This document shows, piece by piece, positions 1 to 9,100 of a stretch of 15,071 bases of DNA; position 1 is the first letter of the stretch, and every line of letters starts with the position of its first letter. The stretch spans positions 1 through 15,071 of the forward strand of contig DATGPZ010000270.1 of the NCBI GenBank assembly GCA_035304485.1, written 5' to 3'. The notes under the pieces are model-generated. The model was not told the origin of the DNA. It worked only from the letters and a program-made list of their open reading frames with translations, and ran no database searches. A program made the translations under genes and the position numbers. The stretch comes from ZC4RG17 sp035304485. Its GTDB lineage: Bacteria > Actinomycetota > Acidimicrobiia > Spongiisociales > ZC4RG35.

Positions 1-716
1 GGGAAGATCAGCGTCGAGTTCTGTTCGGCCGCTACCTCGGTCATGGTCTGGAGGATCCGTAGCTGCATCGCCGACGGATGACTCTCGATCAACTGCGCCG
101 CCTCTGCCAGTGTCTCGGCGGCTTCCTGCTCACCTAGGGCATGGATCACCTTGGCTCGACGCTCCCGCTCGGCCTCCGCCTGCCGTGCCATCGCTCGCCG
201 CATGCTGTCGGGAAGCTCGACGTCCTTCACCTCGACGATCGACACCTTGACTCCCCACGGATCGGTGATCCCGTCGATGATCTGCTGGAGCTGGCGGTTG
301 ATCTCGTCCCGATTGATCAACAACTCGTCGAGATCGGCCTGGCCGATGATGCTCCGCAGGGTCGTCTGGGCGATCTGGGAGGTACCGAACCGGTAGTCCT
401 CGATCTCGAGCACGGCTCGGTTGGCGTCGACCACCCGGAAGTAGCAGACGGCGTTGACCCTGACCGTGACGTTGTCGCGGGTGATGATGTCCTGGGGTGG
501 GATGTCGAGTGTCACCGTCCGCAGGCTGACCCGCACCAGGCGATCGACGATCGGGATGATGAATATCAGGCCCGGGCCGCGCGCCTCGCCGACCACCCTT
601 CCCAAACGGAAAAGGACCCCTCGCTCGTACTCGTTGAGTATGTGGATCGATGCCCGCAGTAGCGTCAGCAGCACCAGCGCCGCGATGACCCACCCGGCCA
701 GAGTCTCAATCGCCAT
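1..716 (-). CDS. Slipin / SPFH-domain membrane protein (stomatin-like), 3' end cut by window edge
   Basis: This gene encodes a stomatin-like protein, a family of membrane-anchored scaffolds that oligomerise and pair with NfeD proteases. 238 residues are visible before the window edge. Residues 5-20 form one hydrophobic anchor, followed by an SPFH/Band-7 domain containing DIPPQDIITRDNVTV, FGTSQIAQTTLRSIIG and DPWGVKVSIVEVKDVELP. An Ala/Glu/Arg-rich coiled coil follows (about 168-210), then the family's C-terminal motif QLRILQTMTEVAAEQNST. Bacterial slipins are usually about 250-280 residues, so only a few tens of residues should be missing. The ATG at 716 is preceded by GGAG about 7 nt upstream. 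It overlaps the end of nfeD by 11 nt (ATGGCGATTGA), so the two are probably translationally coupled. Family assignment is firm; the physiological substrate is unknown. Confidence 0.93.
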   Translation of the reverse strand, partial: MAIETLAGWVIAALVLLTLLRASIHILNEYERGVLFRLGRVVGEARGPGLIFIIPIVDRLVRVSLRTVTLDIPPQDIITRDNVTVRVNAVCYFRVVDANRAVLEIEDYRFGTSQIAQTTLRSIIGQADLDELLINRDEINRQLQQIIDGITDPWGVKVSIVEVKDVELPDSMRRAMARQAEAERERRAKVIHALGEQEAAETLAEAAQLIESHPSAMQLRILQTMTEVAAEQNSTLIF

Positions 717-1992
717 TCGTGTCTCCGATCTCTCTCACCACCAACGTCAGACCGTCCACATCGACCACCTCCGCCCTGCCGGACGAGAGGCTTCCCGATT
801 CCGGCCGGACCGACCACCACGCACCGTCGATGAACGTGTCACCACTTTCGGCGTCCCTGGCGTCGACCATAACCTCACGCCCGATCAGGGTCGATATCCC
901 GGTCGCGGCAGGCGCTCGCCGCGAGCGCCAGGCGAGCCGACCCGCCCAGGTGGTCGCCCCTCCGACCACCAGAGCCGTCGGCCACAGGATCGGCGGTCGT
1001 ACGGAGGGAGCGCCCTCGAACAGGAAGAGCCCGGCGAGGATCAACGAGATGCTGCCTCCAGCTGCCAGAACTCCCACGCCGGGCACGAAGATCTCCCCGA
1101 TGAAGAGGGCGGCGGCGAGCACCAAGAGAGCGATCCCGACGGCCGTCACGGGCAGGACGCTCAGCGAGAAGAACCCCAGGAGTAGAGCGATGATGCCGGC
1201 GATGCCAGCGAACCCCAGCCCGGGGTTGGCCGCCTCGTAGACGATGGCCAGCGTTCCGAACGACATCAGGATGAATGCGATGTTGGGATCGGCCAACGGC
1301 GCGAGAACCTTGCGAAAGGGTGCCAAGTCGTAGCGCTCGACCTGGGCGCCGGCCGTGGCCAGAACGACGGTCTCTCCGGCGACCTCGACCTCCATGCCGT
1401 CGACCTCAGCCAGCAACTCGTCGAGATCGCGGGCCACGAGATCGACCACGTTCGACTCGACCGCCCGAGTGGCGGTGATCGAAGCACCTTCCCGAACCGC
1501 CTTCTCGGCGAATTCGGTGTCTCTTCCGCGCCGCTCCGCGACCGCCACCGCGAACGCGGCCGCATCGTTGATCACCTTGTCGGTGATCTCCCCTCCTTGC
1601 AGATCGACCGGAGTGGCGGCGCCGATCGAAGAGGCAGGTGCCATCGCCGCTACATGGGCCGCCATCGTGATGAACGTACCGGCGGAGGCCGCTCGGGCCC
1701 CGTCGGGCGCCACGTAGACGATGACAGGCGTCCCCGCATTGAGGAAGGTCTGGACGATCTCTCTCATCGACACCTCGAGGCCGCCGGGCGTATCGATCCG
1801 CACCACCACCGGTATGCCGCGCTCCTCGCCTTCCGCCACGGCGGCCGCCAGATGCTCGGCCGTCACCGGGTTGATCGTCCCCTCTACCTCGACCAGTAGC
1901 AGGTCACCTTCGGTGGCGGCGGGCGACGTCGCCGGCAGCCACAGCACCGCCAGCACCAACACCGTCGTCGTCAACGCCCGACGAGATCTCAT
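706..1992 (-). CDS. NfeD family membrane-bound serine protease (long form, ClpP-class domain)
   Basis: This 428-residue protein has the full long-form NfeD layout. A signal or anchor segment (about 6-24) leads into a ClpP-like protease domain (about 30-220). Hydrophobic transmembrane segments follow (about 235-255, 259-283, 284-305 and 306-326, with another possible near 336-350), and a C-terminal OB-fold domain (about 365-428). Catalytic candidates match the Ser-Lys dyad known from archaeal NfeD: Ser103 in GARAASAGTFI and Lys139 in ITDKVIND. Archaeal homologues cleave the hydrophobic C-terminus of their stomatin partner, and the next gene here is a slipin with an 11-nt overlap, so the pair probably forms a membrane quality-control unit. 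The ATG at 1992 was chosen because it starts the signal segment and lies beyond the rpoC terminator; an upstream in-frame extension would run into rpoC. No Shine-Dalgarno sits at normal spacing, and a -10 element 6 nt upstream suggests leaderless translation. Confidence 0.93.
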   Translation of the reverse strand: MRSRRALTTTVLVLAVLWLPATSPAATEGDLLLVEVEGTINPVTAEHLAAAVAEGEERGIPVVVRIDTPGGLEVSMREIVQTFLNAGTPVIVYVAPDGARAASAGTFITMAAHVAAMAPASSIGAATPVDLQGGEITDKVINDAAAFAVAVAERRGRDTEFAEKAVREGASITATRAVESNVVDLVARDLDELLAEVDGMEVEVAGETVVLATAGAQVERYDLAPFRKVLAPLADPNIAFILMSFGTLAIVYEAANPGLGFAGIAGIIALLLGFFSLSVLPVTAVGIALLVLAAALFIGEIFVPGVGVLAAGGSISLILAGLFLFEGAPSVRPPILWPTALVVGGATTWAGRLAWRSRRAPAATGISTLIGREVMVDARDAESGDTFIDGAWWSVRPESGSLSSGRAEVVDVDGLTLVVREIGDTNGD

Positions 1993-1998
1993 GGTCCG

Positions 1999-2007
1999 AG
2001 TATCGCA
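1999..2007 (-). promoter_or_regulatory. Candidate extended -10 promoter for nfeD-slipin, leaderless
   Basis: On the minus strand the sequence TGC-GATACT (extended TGn plus a -10 hexamer) ends 6 nt before the A of the nfeD ATG. This spacing would put the transcription start on the start codon. No convincing -35 is visible, and there is no Shine-Dalgarno at usable spacing (a GGGGAGGAG lies about 20 nt upstream). Leaderless mRNAs are common in Actinomycetota. This is a prediction from pattern only. Confidence 0.45.
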
Positions 2008-2054
2008 ACCGGCTCCTCCCCATGCAGGAAACGGAGCTCGATCCGATCCAAAGA

Positions 2055-2083
2055 GAAAGCGGCCCTCCCATGGGGCCGCTTTC
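2055..2083 (-). terminator. Intrinsic terminator after rpoC
   Basis: A perfect 11-bp stem (GAAAGCGGCCC at 2055-2065 pairing with GGGCCGCTTTC at 2073-2083) encloses a 7-nt loop. It lies 25 nt past the rpoC stop codon. On the minus strand the stem is followed by a pyrimidine-rich run (TCTCTTT). It would end the rpoBC transcript and insulate nfeD, which has its own candidate promoter. Because the stem carries an A/T run at both ends, some bidirectional activity is possible, but no plus-strand gene converges here. Confidence 0.85.
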
Positions 2084-2108
2084 CGATAGGTGGGTTGTCG
2101 AACCAGGA

Positions 2109-5100
2109 TCACTCCTCGGCATCGTCCTCGTCGTTCTCGTCTGCGCCGTCGGATTCGGCCGGGGCCGACCTCTGGGCACCGAGGCTGGCGAGCCACTCCG
2201 CCGGATTGTCCGGCAGCTCGTCCTCCATCGAAGGGAGAGAACCCTCGCCACCCAGCAACTCGAGAGCCGCCACCGTCGTGGCCCCCGGGAGGGTCGGCTG
2301 GAGGTCCTGATACACGTCGGAGCCCGTTCCCGCCGGGATCAGCTTGCCGATGATCACGTTCTCCTTGAGACCCCGCATGAAGTCCGACTTGCCCTGGATG
2401 GCAGCATCGGTCAACACCCGCGTGGTCTCCTGGAAGGAAGCGGCCGACAGCCACGAGTCAGTGGCCAGCGACGCCTTGGTGATCCCCATCAGCTCGGAAC
2501 GACCTTCGGCCGGGACCTTGCCCTCTTCCACCAACGCCTTGTTGACGTCGCGGAAGGTCTGGTCGTCGACCAGCTCGGCGGGCAGGAACTCGGAGTCGTT
2601 CGGCTTGACGACCCGGACTCGACGTAGCATCTGTCGGACGATCAGCTCGATGTGCTTGTCGTGGATCTCGACGCCCTGGGAGCGGTACACCTCCTGGACC
2701 TGGTCGACCAGGTATTGCTGGGTGGCCCGCACGCCCCGGACATCGAGGACCTCCTTCGGGTCCAAAGGACCCTCGGTGAGCTGATCACCAGGCTGGATGA
2801 CGTCCCCATCTGCGACCCGCAGGCGGGCGAAACGGGAGATCGGATACTCGACCTCGCCGTCCTCCTGCGAGTCGACGACGATGCGGCGACCGTCCTCGTC
2901 CTCGACGATTCGGACTGGGCCTCCCACCTCAGCCAGGACCGCCTTCCCCTTCGGGGAGCGGGCCTCGAACAGCTCCTGCACACGAGGCAGACCGTGGGTG
3001 ATGTCATCACCCGCCACACCACCGGTGTGGAAGGTACGCATCGTGAGCTGGGTTCCGGGCTCGCCGATCGACTGGGCGGCCATGATCCCGACCGCCTCAC
3101 CGATCTCGACCTGGCGTCCGGTCGCCAACGAGAGCCCGTAGCAGGTCTGGCAGACGCCGTTGCGGGTGTCGCAGGCGAGCACGGAGCGGACCCGCACCGA
3201 CTCGACCGCACCGCCGGCGTCGATCAGGGCCTGGATCTCCCTCTGACGCAGCATGGTCCCGGCCTTGAGCTTCTCACCGTCCTCGGTCTCGACCAGCTTG
3301 CGGTCGACCTTGACGTCGTCGGCCAGCACCCGACCGTATAGCCGGGAGCGGATGTTGCGGATCACCGAGCCGCGCTCGTCGACGATCGTGATGGTGATCC
3401 CCTTGTCGGTTTCGCAGTCCTCGGCGACGACGATGACCTCCTGGGCCACGTCGACCAGACGACGGGTGAGGTAACCGGAGTCGGCGGTACGCAGAGCGGT
3501 GTCGGCCAAACCCTTCCGTGCCCCGTGAGTGGAGATGAAGTACTCCAGCACCGACAGGCCTTCCCGGAAGTTCGAGATGATCGGGCGGGGGATGATGTCG
3601 CCCTTCGGGTTGGCCACCAGACCGCGCATGCCGGCGATCTGGCGAACCTGCATCATGTTCCCTCGAGCACCCGAGCCAACCATCATGTCGAGCGAGTTGA
3701 ACTTCTCGCTCTTGAGACCGGCCTTCATCGCCTCGGTCACCATCTCGGTGGCCTCGGTCCAGATCTCGACCAGCTCCTGACGCCGCTCCTCGTCGGTGAC
3801 GACGCCCTTCATGTACTGATCCTGGATGCGCTGGGCCCTCGCCTCGTACTCCGCGAGGATCTCGGACTTGTTCTCGGGCGTCTTGACGTCCTCGAGACCG
3901 ATGCTCAGCCCGGCCTTGGTGGCGAAGCGGAACCCGAGCTCCTTGATGCCGTCGAGCATCTCCGCCACCTGAGAGCGCGGGTACCGCTCGATGACGACCT
4001 CGATCAGGGTCCGAATGTCGGACTTGACGAGGACCGAGTCGACGAAGGGGAACCCGGGGGGCATGACCTGGTTGATCAAGACACGACCCAGGGTCGTCTC
4101 ATGCAGCTTGGAACCGTCCACTGGTTCGGAGGTGAGCAGCTTCGAGAGCGCGTTCTTCAGCTGAGCGTGCTGCTCCGGATCACCCGCCAGGTCACCCAAA
4201 CGGATCTTGATCGGAGCGTGCAGCGACAGCTCGCCCAGGTCGTAGGCCATCTCGGCCTCTTCCGGCGACGAGAACGCCCGGCCTGCGCCCTTGGCTTCCT
4301 CGTTCATCTCGGAGAGGTAGTAGACGCCGATGACCATGTCCTGGGACGGCGTGACGATGGGACGGCCCGAGGCGGGTGAGAGCACGTTGTTGGACGAGAG
4401 CATCAGGATTCTGGCCTCGGCCTGTGCCTCCGCCGACAGGGGCAGATGGACCGCCATCTGGTCGCCGTCGAAATCGGCGTTGAACGCCTCGCACACCAGC
4501 GGGTGGATCTGGATGGCCTTGCCTTCCACCAGCACCGGCTCGAAGGCCTGGATACCGAGACGGTGGAGGGTCGGTGCCCGGTTCAGGAGCACGGGGTGCT
4601 CCTGGATGACGTCGCCCAGCACGTCCCACACCTGGGGACGCTGGCGCTCCACCATCCGCTTGGCGGCCTTGATGTTCGGCGCCAGGTCGAGGTCGACCAA
4701 TCGCTTCATCACGAAGGGCTTGAACAGCTCCAGCGCCATGATCTTGGGCAGACCGCACTGATGCAGCTTGAGCTGCGGGCCGACGACGATCACGGAGCGT
4801 CCGGAGTAGTCGACGCGCTTTCCGAGGAGGTTCTGGCGGAACCGCCCCTGCTTGCCCTTGAGCATGTCGGAGATCGACTTGAGAGGCCGATTGCCGGGTC
4901 CGGTCACGGCGCGGCCGCGGCGGCCATTGTCGAACAGGGCGTCGACGGCCTCCTGCAGCATCCGCTTCTCGTTGTTGACGATGATCTCGGGAGCACCGAG
5001 ATCCAGCAGCCTCTTCAACCGGTTGTTGCGGTTGATCACCCGGCGATACAGGTCGTTGAGGTCCGAGGTGGCGAAACGACCACCGTCGAGCTGGACCATG

Positions 5101-6074
5101 GGACGCAGGTCCGGCGGAATCACCGGGATCGTCTCCAGGATCATGTCCTTGGGGTCGTTCTTGCCTTCCCAGAAGGGCTTGACCACCTTCATCCGTTGGG
5201 TCGCCCGCTGCCGCTTCTGCTGGGAGTTGGAGTCGAGCGCCTCCTCGAGAGCGGCCATCTCCGCATCGAGGTCGATCCGGCTCAACAGGTCCTTGATCGC
5301 CTCGGCACCCATGCCGCCGACGAAGTACTGGCCGTAGCGATCGTGGATCTCGCGCCACAGGGCTTCGGACTCCACCCGGGACTTGGGCTGGAAGGCCTTG
5401 AAGGTCTCGAAGGCGTCCTGGATCAGGTCCGCTTCGCGCTCGGCCCGCTCCTCACGGTCGCGGATCTCGCGCTCCACCTCCTTGCGGCGGGCATTGATCT
5501 CCTGCGGCTTGGCACCGCCCTCTTCCATGCGCTCCAGCTCGTCTTCGAGCGCCTCGAGACGGTTGCTCTTCCACTCCTCGAACTCCTCGCGGACGACTGC
5601 CAGCTCGTGCTGCATGTCCTCCTCGAGCTGCGGGAGGTCCTTCTGCCGCTTCTCCTCGTCCACCCAGGTGATGAGGTAGGCGGCGAAGTAGATCACCTTC
5701 TCGAGGTCCTTGGGAGACATGTCGAGGAGATAGCCGAGACGGCTCGGGACGCCCTTGAAGAACCAGATGTGGGTGACCGGGGCGGCCAGCTCGATGTGGC
5801 CCATGCGCTCGCGCCGCACCTTGGAGCGGGTCACTTCGACGCCGCAGCGCTCGCAGATGATCCCCTTGTAGCGGATCCTCTTGTACTTGCCGCAGTAGCA
5901 CTCCCAGTCCCGCTGGGGACCGAAGATGCGCTCGTCGAACAACCCCTCCTTCTCGGGTCGGAGTGTCCGGTAGTTGATCGTCTCGGGCTTCTTGACCTCG
6001 CCGTACGACCAGGCCCGGATCTGGTCGCTGGAGGCCAGCCCGATCTTCAGTTCATCGAATAGTTGCGTTGCCAA
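2109..6074 (-). CDS. rpoC: DNA-directed RNA polymerase subunit beta'
   Basis: Beta' forms the clamp and most of the catalytic centre of RNA polymerase. The 1321-residue length fits actinobacterial RpoC. Visible marks are the N-terminal zinc site (Cys59, Cys61, Cys74, Cys77), the Mg2+-binding NADFDGDQ motif with Asp534, Asp536 and Asp538, and the bridge-helix region containing MQVRQIAGMRG. The second zinc site is VAEDCETD with CDTRNGVCQTC, and the trigger-loop segment is MAAQSIGEPGTQLTMRTFHTGG. Residues about 130-215 are a Glu/Arg-rich coiled coil that matches the actinobacterial lineage-specific insertion. The C-terminus ends in a strongly acidic tail (DGADENDEDDAEE). The start is a TTG with AGGGGA 8 nt upstream; no in-frame ATG or GTG lies nearby, and the N-terminus MATQLFDELKIGLASS aligns with family expectations. 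It follows rpoB by 74 nt and is followed by an intrinsic terminator. Confidence 0.99.
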   Translation of the reverse strand: MATQLFDELKIGLASSDQIRAWSYGEVKKPETINYRTLRPEKEGLFDERIFGPQRDWECYCGKYKRIRYKGIICERCGVEVTRSKVRRERMGHIELAAPVTHIWFFKGVPSRLGYLLDMSPKDLEKVIYFAAYLITWVDEEKRQKDLPQLEEDMQHELAVVREEFEEWKSNRLEALEDELERMEEGGAKPQEINARRKEVEREIRDREERAEREADLIQDAFETFKAFQPKSRVESEALWREIHDRYGQYFVGGMGAEAIKDLLSRIDLDAEMAALEEALDSNSQQKRQRATQRMKVVKPFWEGKNDPKDMILETIPVIPPDLRPMVQLDGGRFATSDLNDLYRRVINRNNRLKRLLDLGAPEIIVNNEKRMLQEAVDALFDNGRRGRAVTGPGNRPLKSISDMLKGKQGRFRQNLLGKRVDYSGRSVIVVGPQLKLHQCGLPKIMALELFKPFVMKRLVDLDLAPNIKAAKRMVERQRPQVWDVLGDVIQEHPVLLNRAPTLHRLGIQAFEPVLVEGKAIQIHPLVCEAFNADFDGDQMAVHLPLSAEAQAEARILMLSSNNVLSPASGRPIVTPSQDMVIGVYYLSEMNEEAKGAGRAFSSPEEAEMAYDLGELSLHAPIKIRLGDLAGDPEQHAQLKNALSKLLTSEPVDGSKLHETTLGRVLINQVMPPGFPFVDSVLVKSDIRTLIEVVIERYPRSQVAEMLDGIKELGFRFATKAGLSIGLEDVKTPENKSEILAEYEARAQRIQDQYMKGVVTDEERRQELVEIWTEATEMVTEAMKAGLKSEKFNSLDMMVGSGARGNMMQVRQIAGMRGLVANPKGDIIPRPIISNFREGLSVLEYFISTHGARKGLADTALRTADSGYLTRRLVDVAQEVIVVAEDCETDKGITITIVDERGSVIRNIRSRLYGRVLADDVKVDRKLVETEDGEKLKAGTMLRQREIQALIDAGGAVESVRVRSVLACDTRNGVCQTCYGLSLATGRQVEIGEAVGIMAAQSIGEPGTQLTMRTFHTGGVAGDDITHGLPRVQELFEARSPKGKAVLAEVGGPVRIVEDEDGRRIVVDSQEDGEVEYPISRFARLRVADGDVIQPGDQLTEGPLDPKEVLDVRGVRATQQYLVDQVQEVYRSQGVEIHDKHIELIVRQMLRRVRVVKPNDSEFLPAELVDDQTFRDVNKALVEEGKVPAEGRSELMGITKASLATDSWLSAASFQETTRVLTDAAIQGKSDFMRGLKENVIIGKLIPAGTGSDVYQDLQPTLPGATTVAALELLGGEGSLPSMEDELPDNPAEWLASLGAQRSAPAESDGADENDEDDAEE

Positions 6075-6122
6075 TGTGTGTGTCCCCTGTTCCTCTGCTG
6101 CTTCGCCGTGGTCTCAAGAGTC

Positions 6123-6150
6123 GAAAGTCGGAAGGCGGAAGTCGGGAATC
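6123..6150 (+). repeat. Degenerate heptanucleotide repeat in the rpoB-rpoC spacer
   Basis: Four adjacent 7-nt units read on the plus strand: GAAAGTC, GGAAGGC, GGAAGTC and GGGAATC. The central two are close to the GGAAGWC unit repeated after the VanW gene at 14784-14825. The last degenerate unit overlaps the rpoB stop codon (TGA at 6151-6149, minus strand), so the array sits in the transcribed spacer of the operon. Unit identity is seen directly; common origin with the other arrays is inferred from matching period and core. Confidence 0.7.
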
Positions 6151-9100
6151 AAACCGTCGATTCCGGACGTTCCGGCCTCGACAGATCGATACCGAGCGAC
6201 TCGGCCGGCCGGTAAGCGTCTTCCTCCAGTTCCCGGAGCTCGACTTCCTCACCGGCGGAGAGCATCTCGACGGACAAACCGAGGCTCTGCATCTCCTTGA
6301 CCAGCACCCGGAAGCTCTCCGGGATTCCCGGCTCGGGGATATTCGCCCCCTTCACGATCGCCTCGTAGACCTTGACACGTCCCTGGACGTCGTCTGATTT
6401 GATGGTCAGGAGCTCCTGGAGGGCGTAGGCGGCGCCGTAGGCCTCGAGCGCCCACACCTCCATCTCTCCGAACCGCTGGCCACCGAACTGGGCCTTTCCG
6501 CCCAGCGGCTGCTGCGTGATCATCGAGTAGGGGCCGGTCGACCGGGCGTGGATCTTGTCGTCCACCAGGTGGACCAGCTTCAGCATGTAGATCTGACCGA
6601 CGGTCACCGGGGTGTCGAACGGCTCACCGGTGCGTCCGTCGTAGAGGATCGCCTTGCCTTCACCATCGACCAGACGGTCACCGTCTCGATTGGGCCGGGT
6701 GTTCTTCAGGATCTCGAGGATCTCGTGCTCCTTGGCACCGTCGAACACGGGTGTTGCCACCTTGGTGTTCGGCTCGGCGCCTCCGGCGGCAGGGCTGTCG
6801 ATGTCGAGCGGTTCCCAGCCCTGGGCGGCGGCCCAGCCGAGATGCGTCTCGAGCACCTGGCCCAGGTTCATCCGGGAAGGCACACCGAGAGGCGACAGGA
6901 TGATGTCGACGGGGGTCCCGTCCGGCAGGAACGGCATGTCCTCTTCGGGCAGGATCTTGGCGATCACGCCCTTGTTGCCGTGACGGCCGGCCAGCTTGTC
7001 ACCCTCGGAGATCTTCCGCTGCTTGGCGACGTAGACCCGCACCAGTTCGTTGACCCCGGGCGGGAGGTCGAATCCGTCGCTCCGACGGAACACCTTCACT
7101 GCGATCACCTTGCCGGACTCACCGTGGGGCACCTTCAACGAGGTGTCACGGACCTCTCGAGCCTTCTCACCGAAGATGGCCCGCAGGAGTCTCTCTTCCG
7201 GGGTCAGCTCGGTCTCGCCCTTGGGCGTGACCTTCCCGACGAGGTAGTCGCCGGCCCCGACCTCGGCGCCGATGCGGATGATCCCGTCCTCGTCGAGGTT
7301 GGCCAGGACTTCCTCGGCCACGTTGGGGATGTCTCGCGTGATCTCCTCGGCACCCAGCTTGGTGTCACGGGCGTCGACTTCGTGCTCCTCGATGTGGATC
7401 GAGGAGAGGACGTCGTCCTTGACCAGACGCTGGCTGATGATGATGGCGTCCTCGAAGTTGTGGCCCTGCCAGGGCATGAAGGCCACCAGCAGATTGCGGC
7501 CCAAAGCGAGCTCACCCGACTCGGTCGAAGGGCCGTCGGCGAGGACGTCCCCTGCGGAGACCTTGTCACCTTCCCGCACCAGCGGCTTCTGGTTGATCGA
7601 AGTCCCCTGGTTGGAACGCTCGAACTTGGCCAGCGGATAGGTGTGCTTCTTGTTGGTGCCCTTCTCCTTGACCACGATCTGGTTGCCGGTGACCTCGACC
7701 ACCTCTCCGTCGACGGAGGAGATGACCATGTCGCCGGAATCCTGAGCCGCCCGCCGCTCGACACCGGTGCCCACCAGCGGGGCTTCGGCCTGGAGCAACG
7801 GAACCGCCTGGCGCTGCATGTTGGAACCCATCAGCGCCCGGTTGGCGTCGTCGTGCTCGAGGAATGGGATCAGAGCGGTCGACACCGACACGATCTGCTT
7901 GGGAGAGACGTCCATGTAGTCGACGGTCTCGGAGGGGACGGTGTCCACCTCGTCGCCGCCACCGGCCCGGACCAGGACCCGGTCGTTCTTGAACGTGCCG
8001 TCCTCGTTGAGGGGCGCGTTGGCCTGGGCGATGACGTACCGCTCCTCTTCGGTGGCGGTCAGGTACTCGACCTTGTCCGTCACCCGGCCGTTCTCGACCT
8101 TGCGATACGGGGTCTCGATGAACCCGAACCGGTTCACCCGGGCGAACGTCGCCAGGGAGCCGATCAGGCCGATGTTCGGACCCTCAGGAGTCTCGATGGG
8201 GCACATGCGGCCGTAGTGGGAGGGATGGACGTCACGCACTTCGAACCCGGCCCGCTCGCGGCTCAGTCCACCGGGGCCGAGGGCATTCAGTCGGCGGCGG
8301 TGGGTGAGGCCGGCCAGAGGGTTGGGCTGGTCCATGAACTGGCTGAGCTGGCTGGTGCCGAAGAACTCCTTGATGGAGGCGGTCACCGGACGGATGTTGA
8401 TCAGGCTCTGAGGCGTGATGGCGTCGGGATCCTGGGTGGTCATCCGCTCCTTGACGACCCTCTCCAGACGGCTGAGCCCGACCCGGACCTGGTTCTGGAT
8501 CAACTCGCCGACCGTCCGAATCCGGCGGTTGCCGAAGTGGTCGATGTCGTCGGTGTGGACCGGGATCTCCTTGCCGGTGTGGGTGACGAAGGTGTCTTGC
8601 CCGGCGTGGAGCGCCACCAGATACTTGATCGTGTCGACGATGTCCTCGTCGCGCAGCAGTTGGAGACCGGCGGCCCGGTAGTCGTCGGGAGCCTCTTCCT
8701 GAAACTTCTGGCTGACCTTGTAGCGGCCGACCCGCGTCAGGTCGTAGCGCTTCGGGTTGCGAAAGAGGGTCTGGATGAGGCCGCGCGCGGACTCGACCGT
8801 GGTGGGCTCACCCGGTCGCAGTTTCCGGTAGAGGTCGATGAGGGCTTCGTCGCGATCGTGAGCCGGGTCTCGTTCGAGGGTGTTGCGGATCGACTCGGCA
8901 CCATCGAAGAGGTCGAGGATCTCCTCGTCGGACTCGGCGATGCCCAAGGCCCGCAGGAAGGCCGAGACGTACTGGCGGCGCTTACGGTCGACCCGCACAC
9001 CGACGGTGTCCCGCTTGTCGGTGTCGAATTCGAGCCAGGCTCCTCGGCCGGGGATGATCTTGCCGGCGTAGATGATCCGGTCGGAAGTCTTGTCCCGGCT

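Noticed and set aside
1993..2454. In-frame N-terminal extension of nfeD up to 2454
   Set aside because: It would overlap the end of rpoC by about 350 nt and span the terminator. The extension is low-complexity Arg/Gly-rich sequence, and the signal segment starts at the ATG at 1992.
4446..6062. A 538-codon open frame on the plus strand opposite rpoC
   Set aside because: It is Leu/His/Asp/Val-rich with no motif and mirrors the rpoC codons, so it is an antisense artefact.
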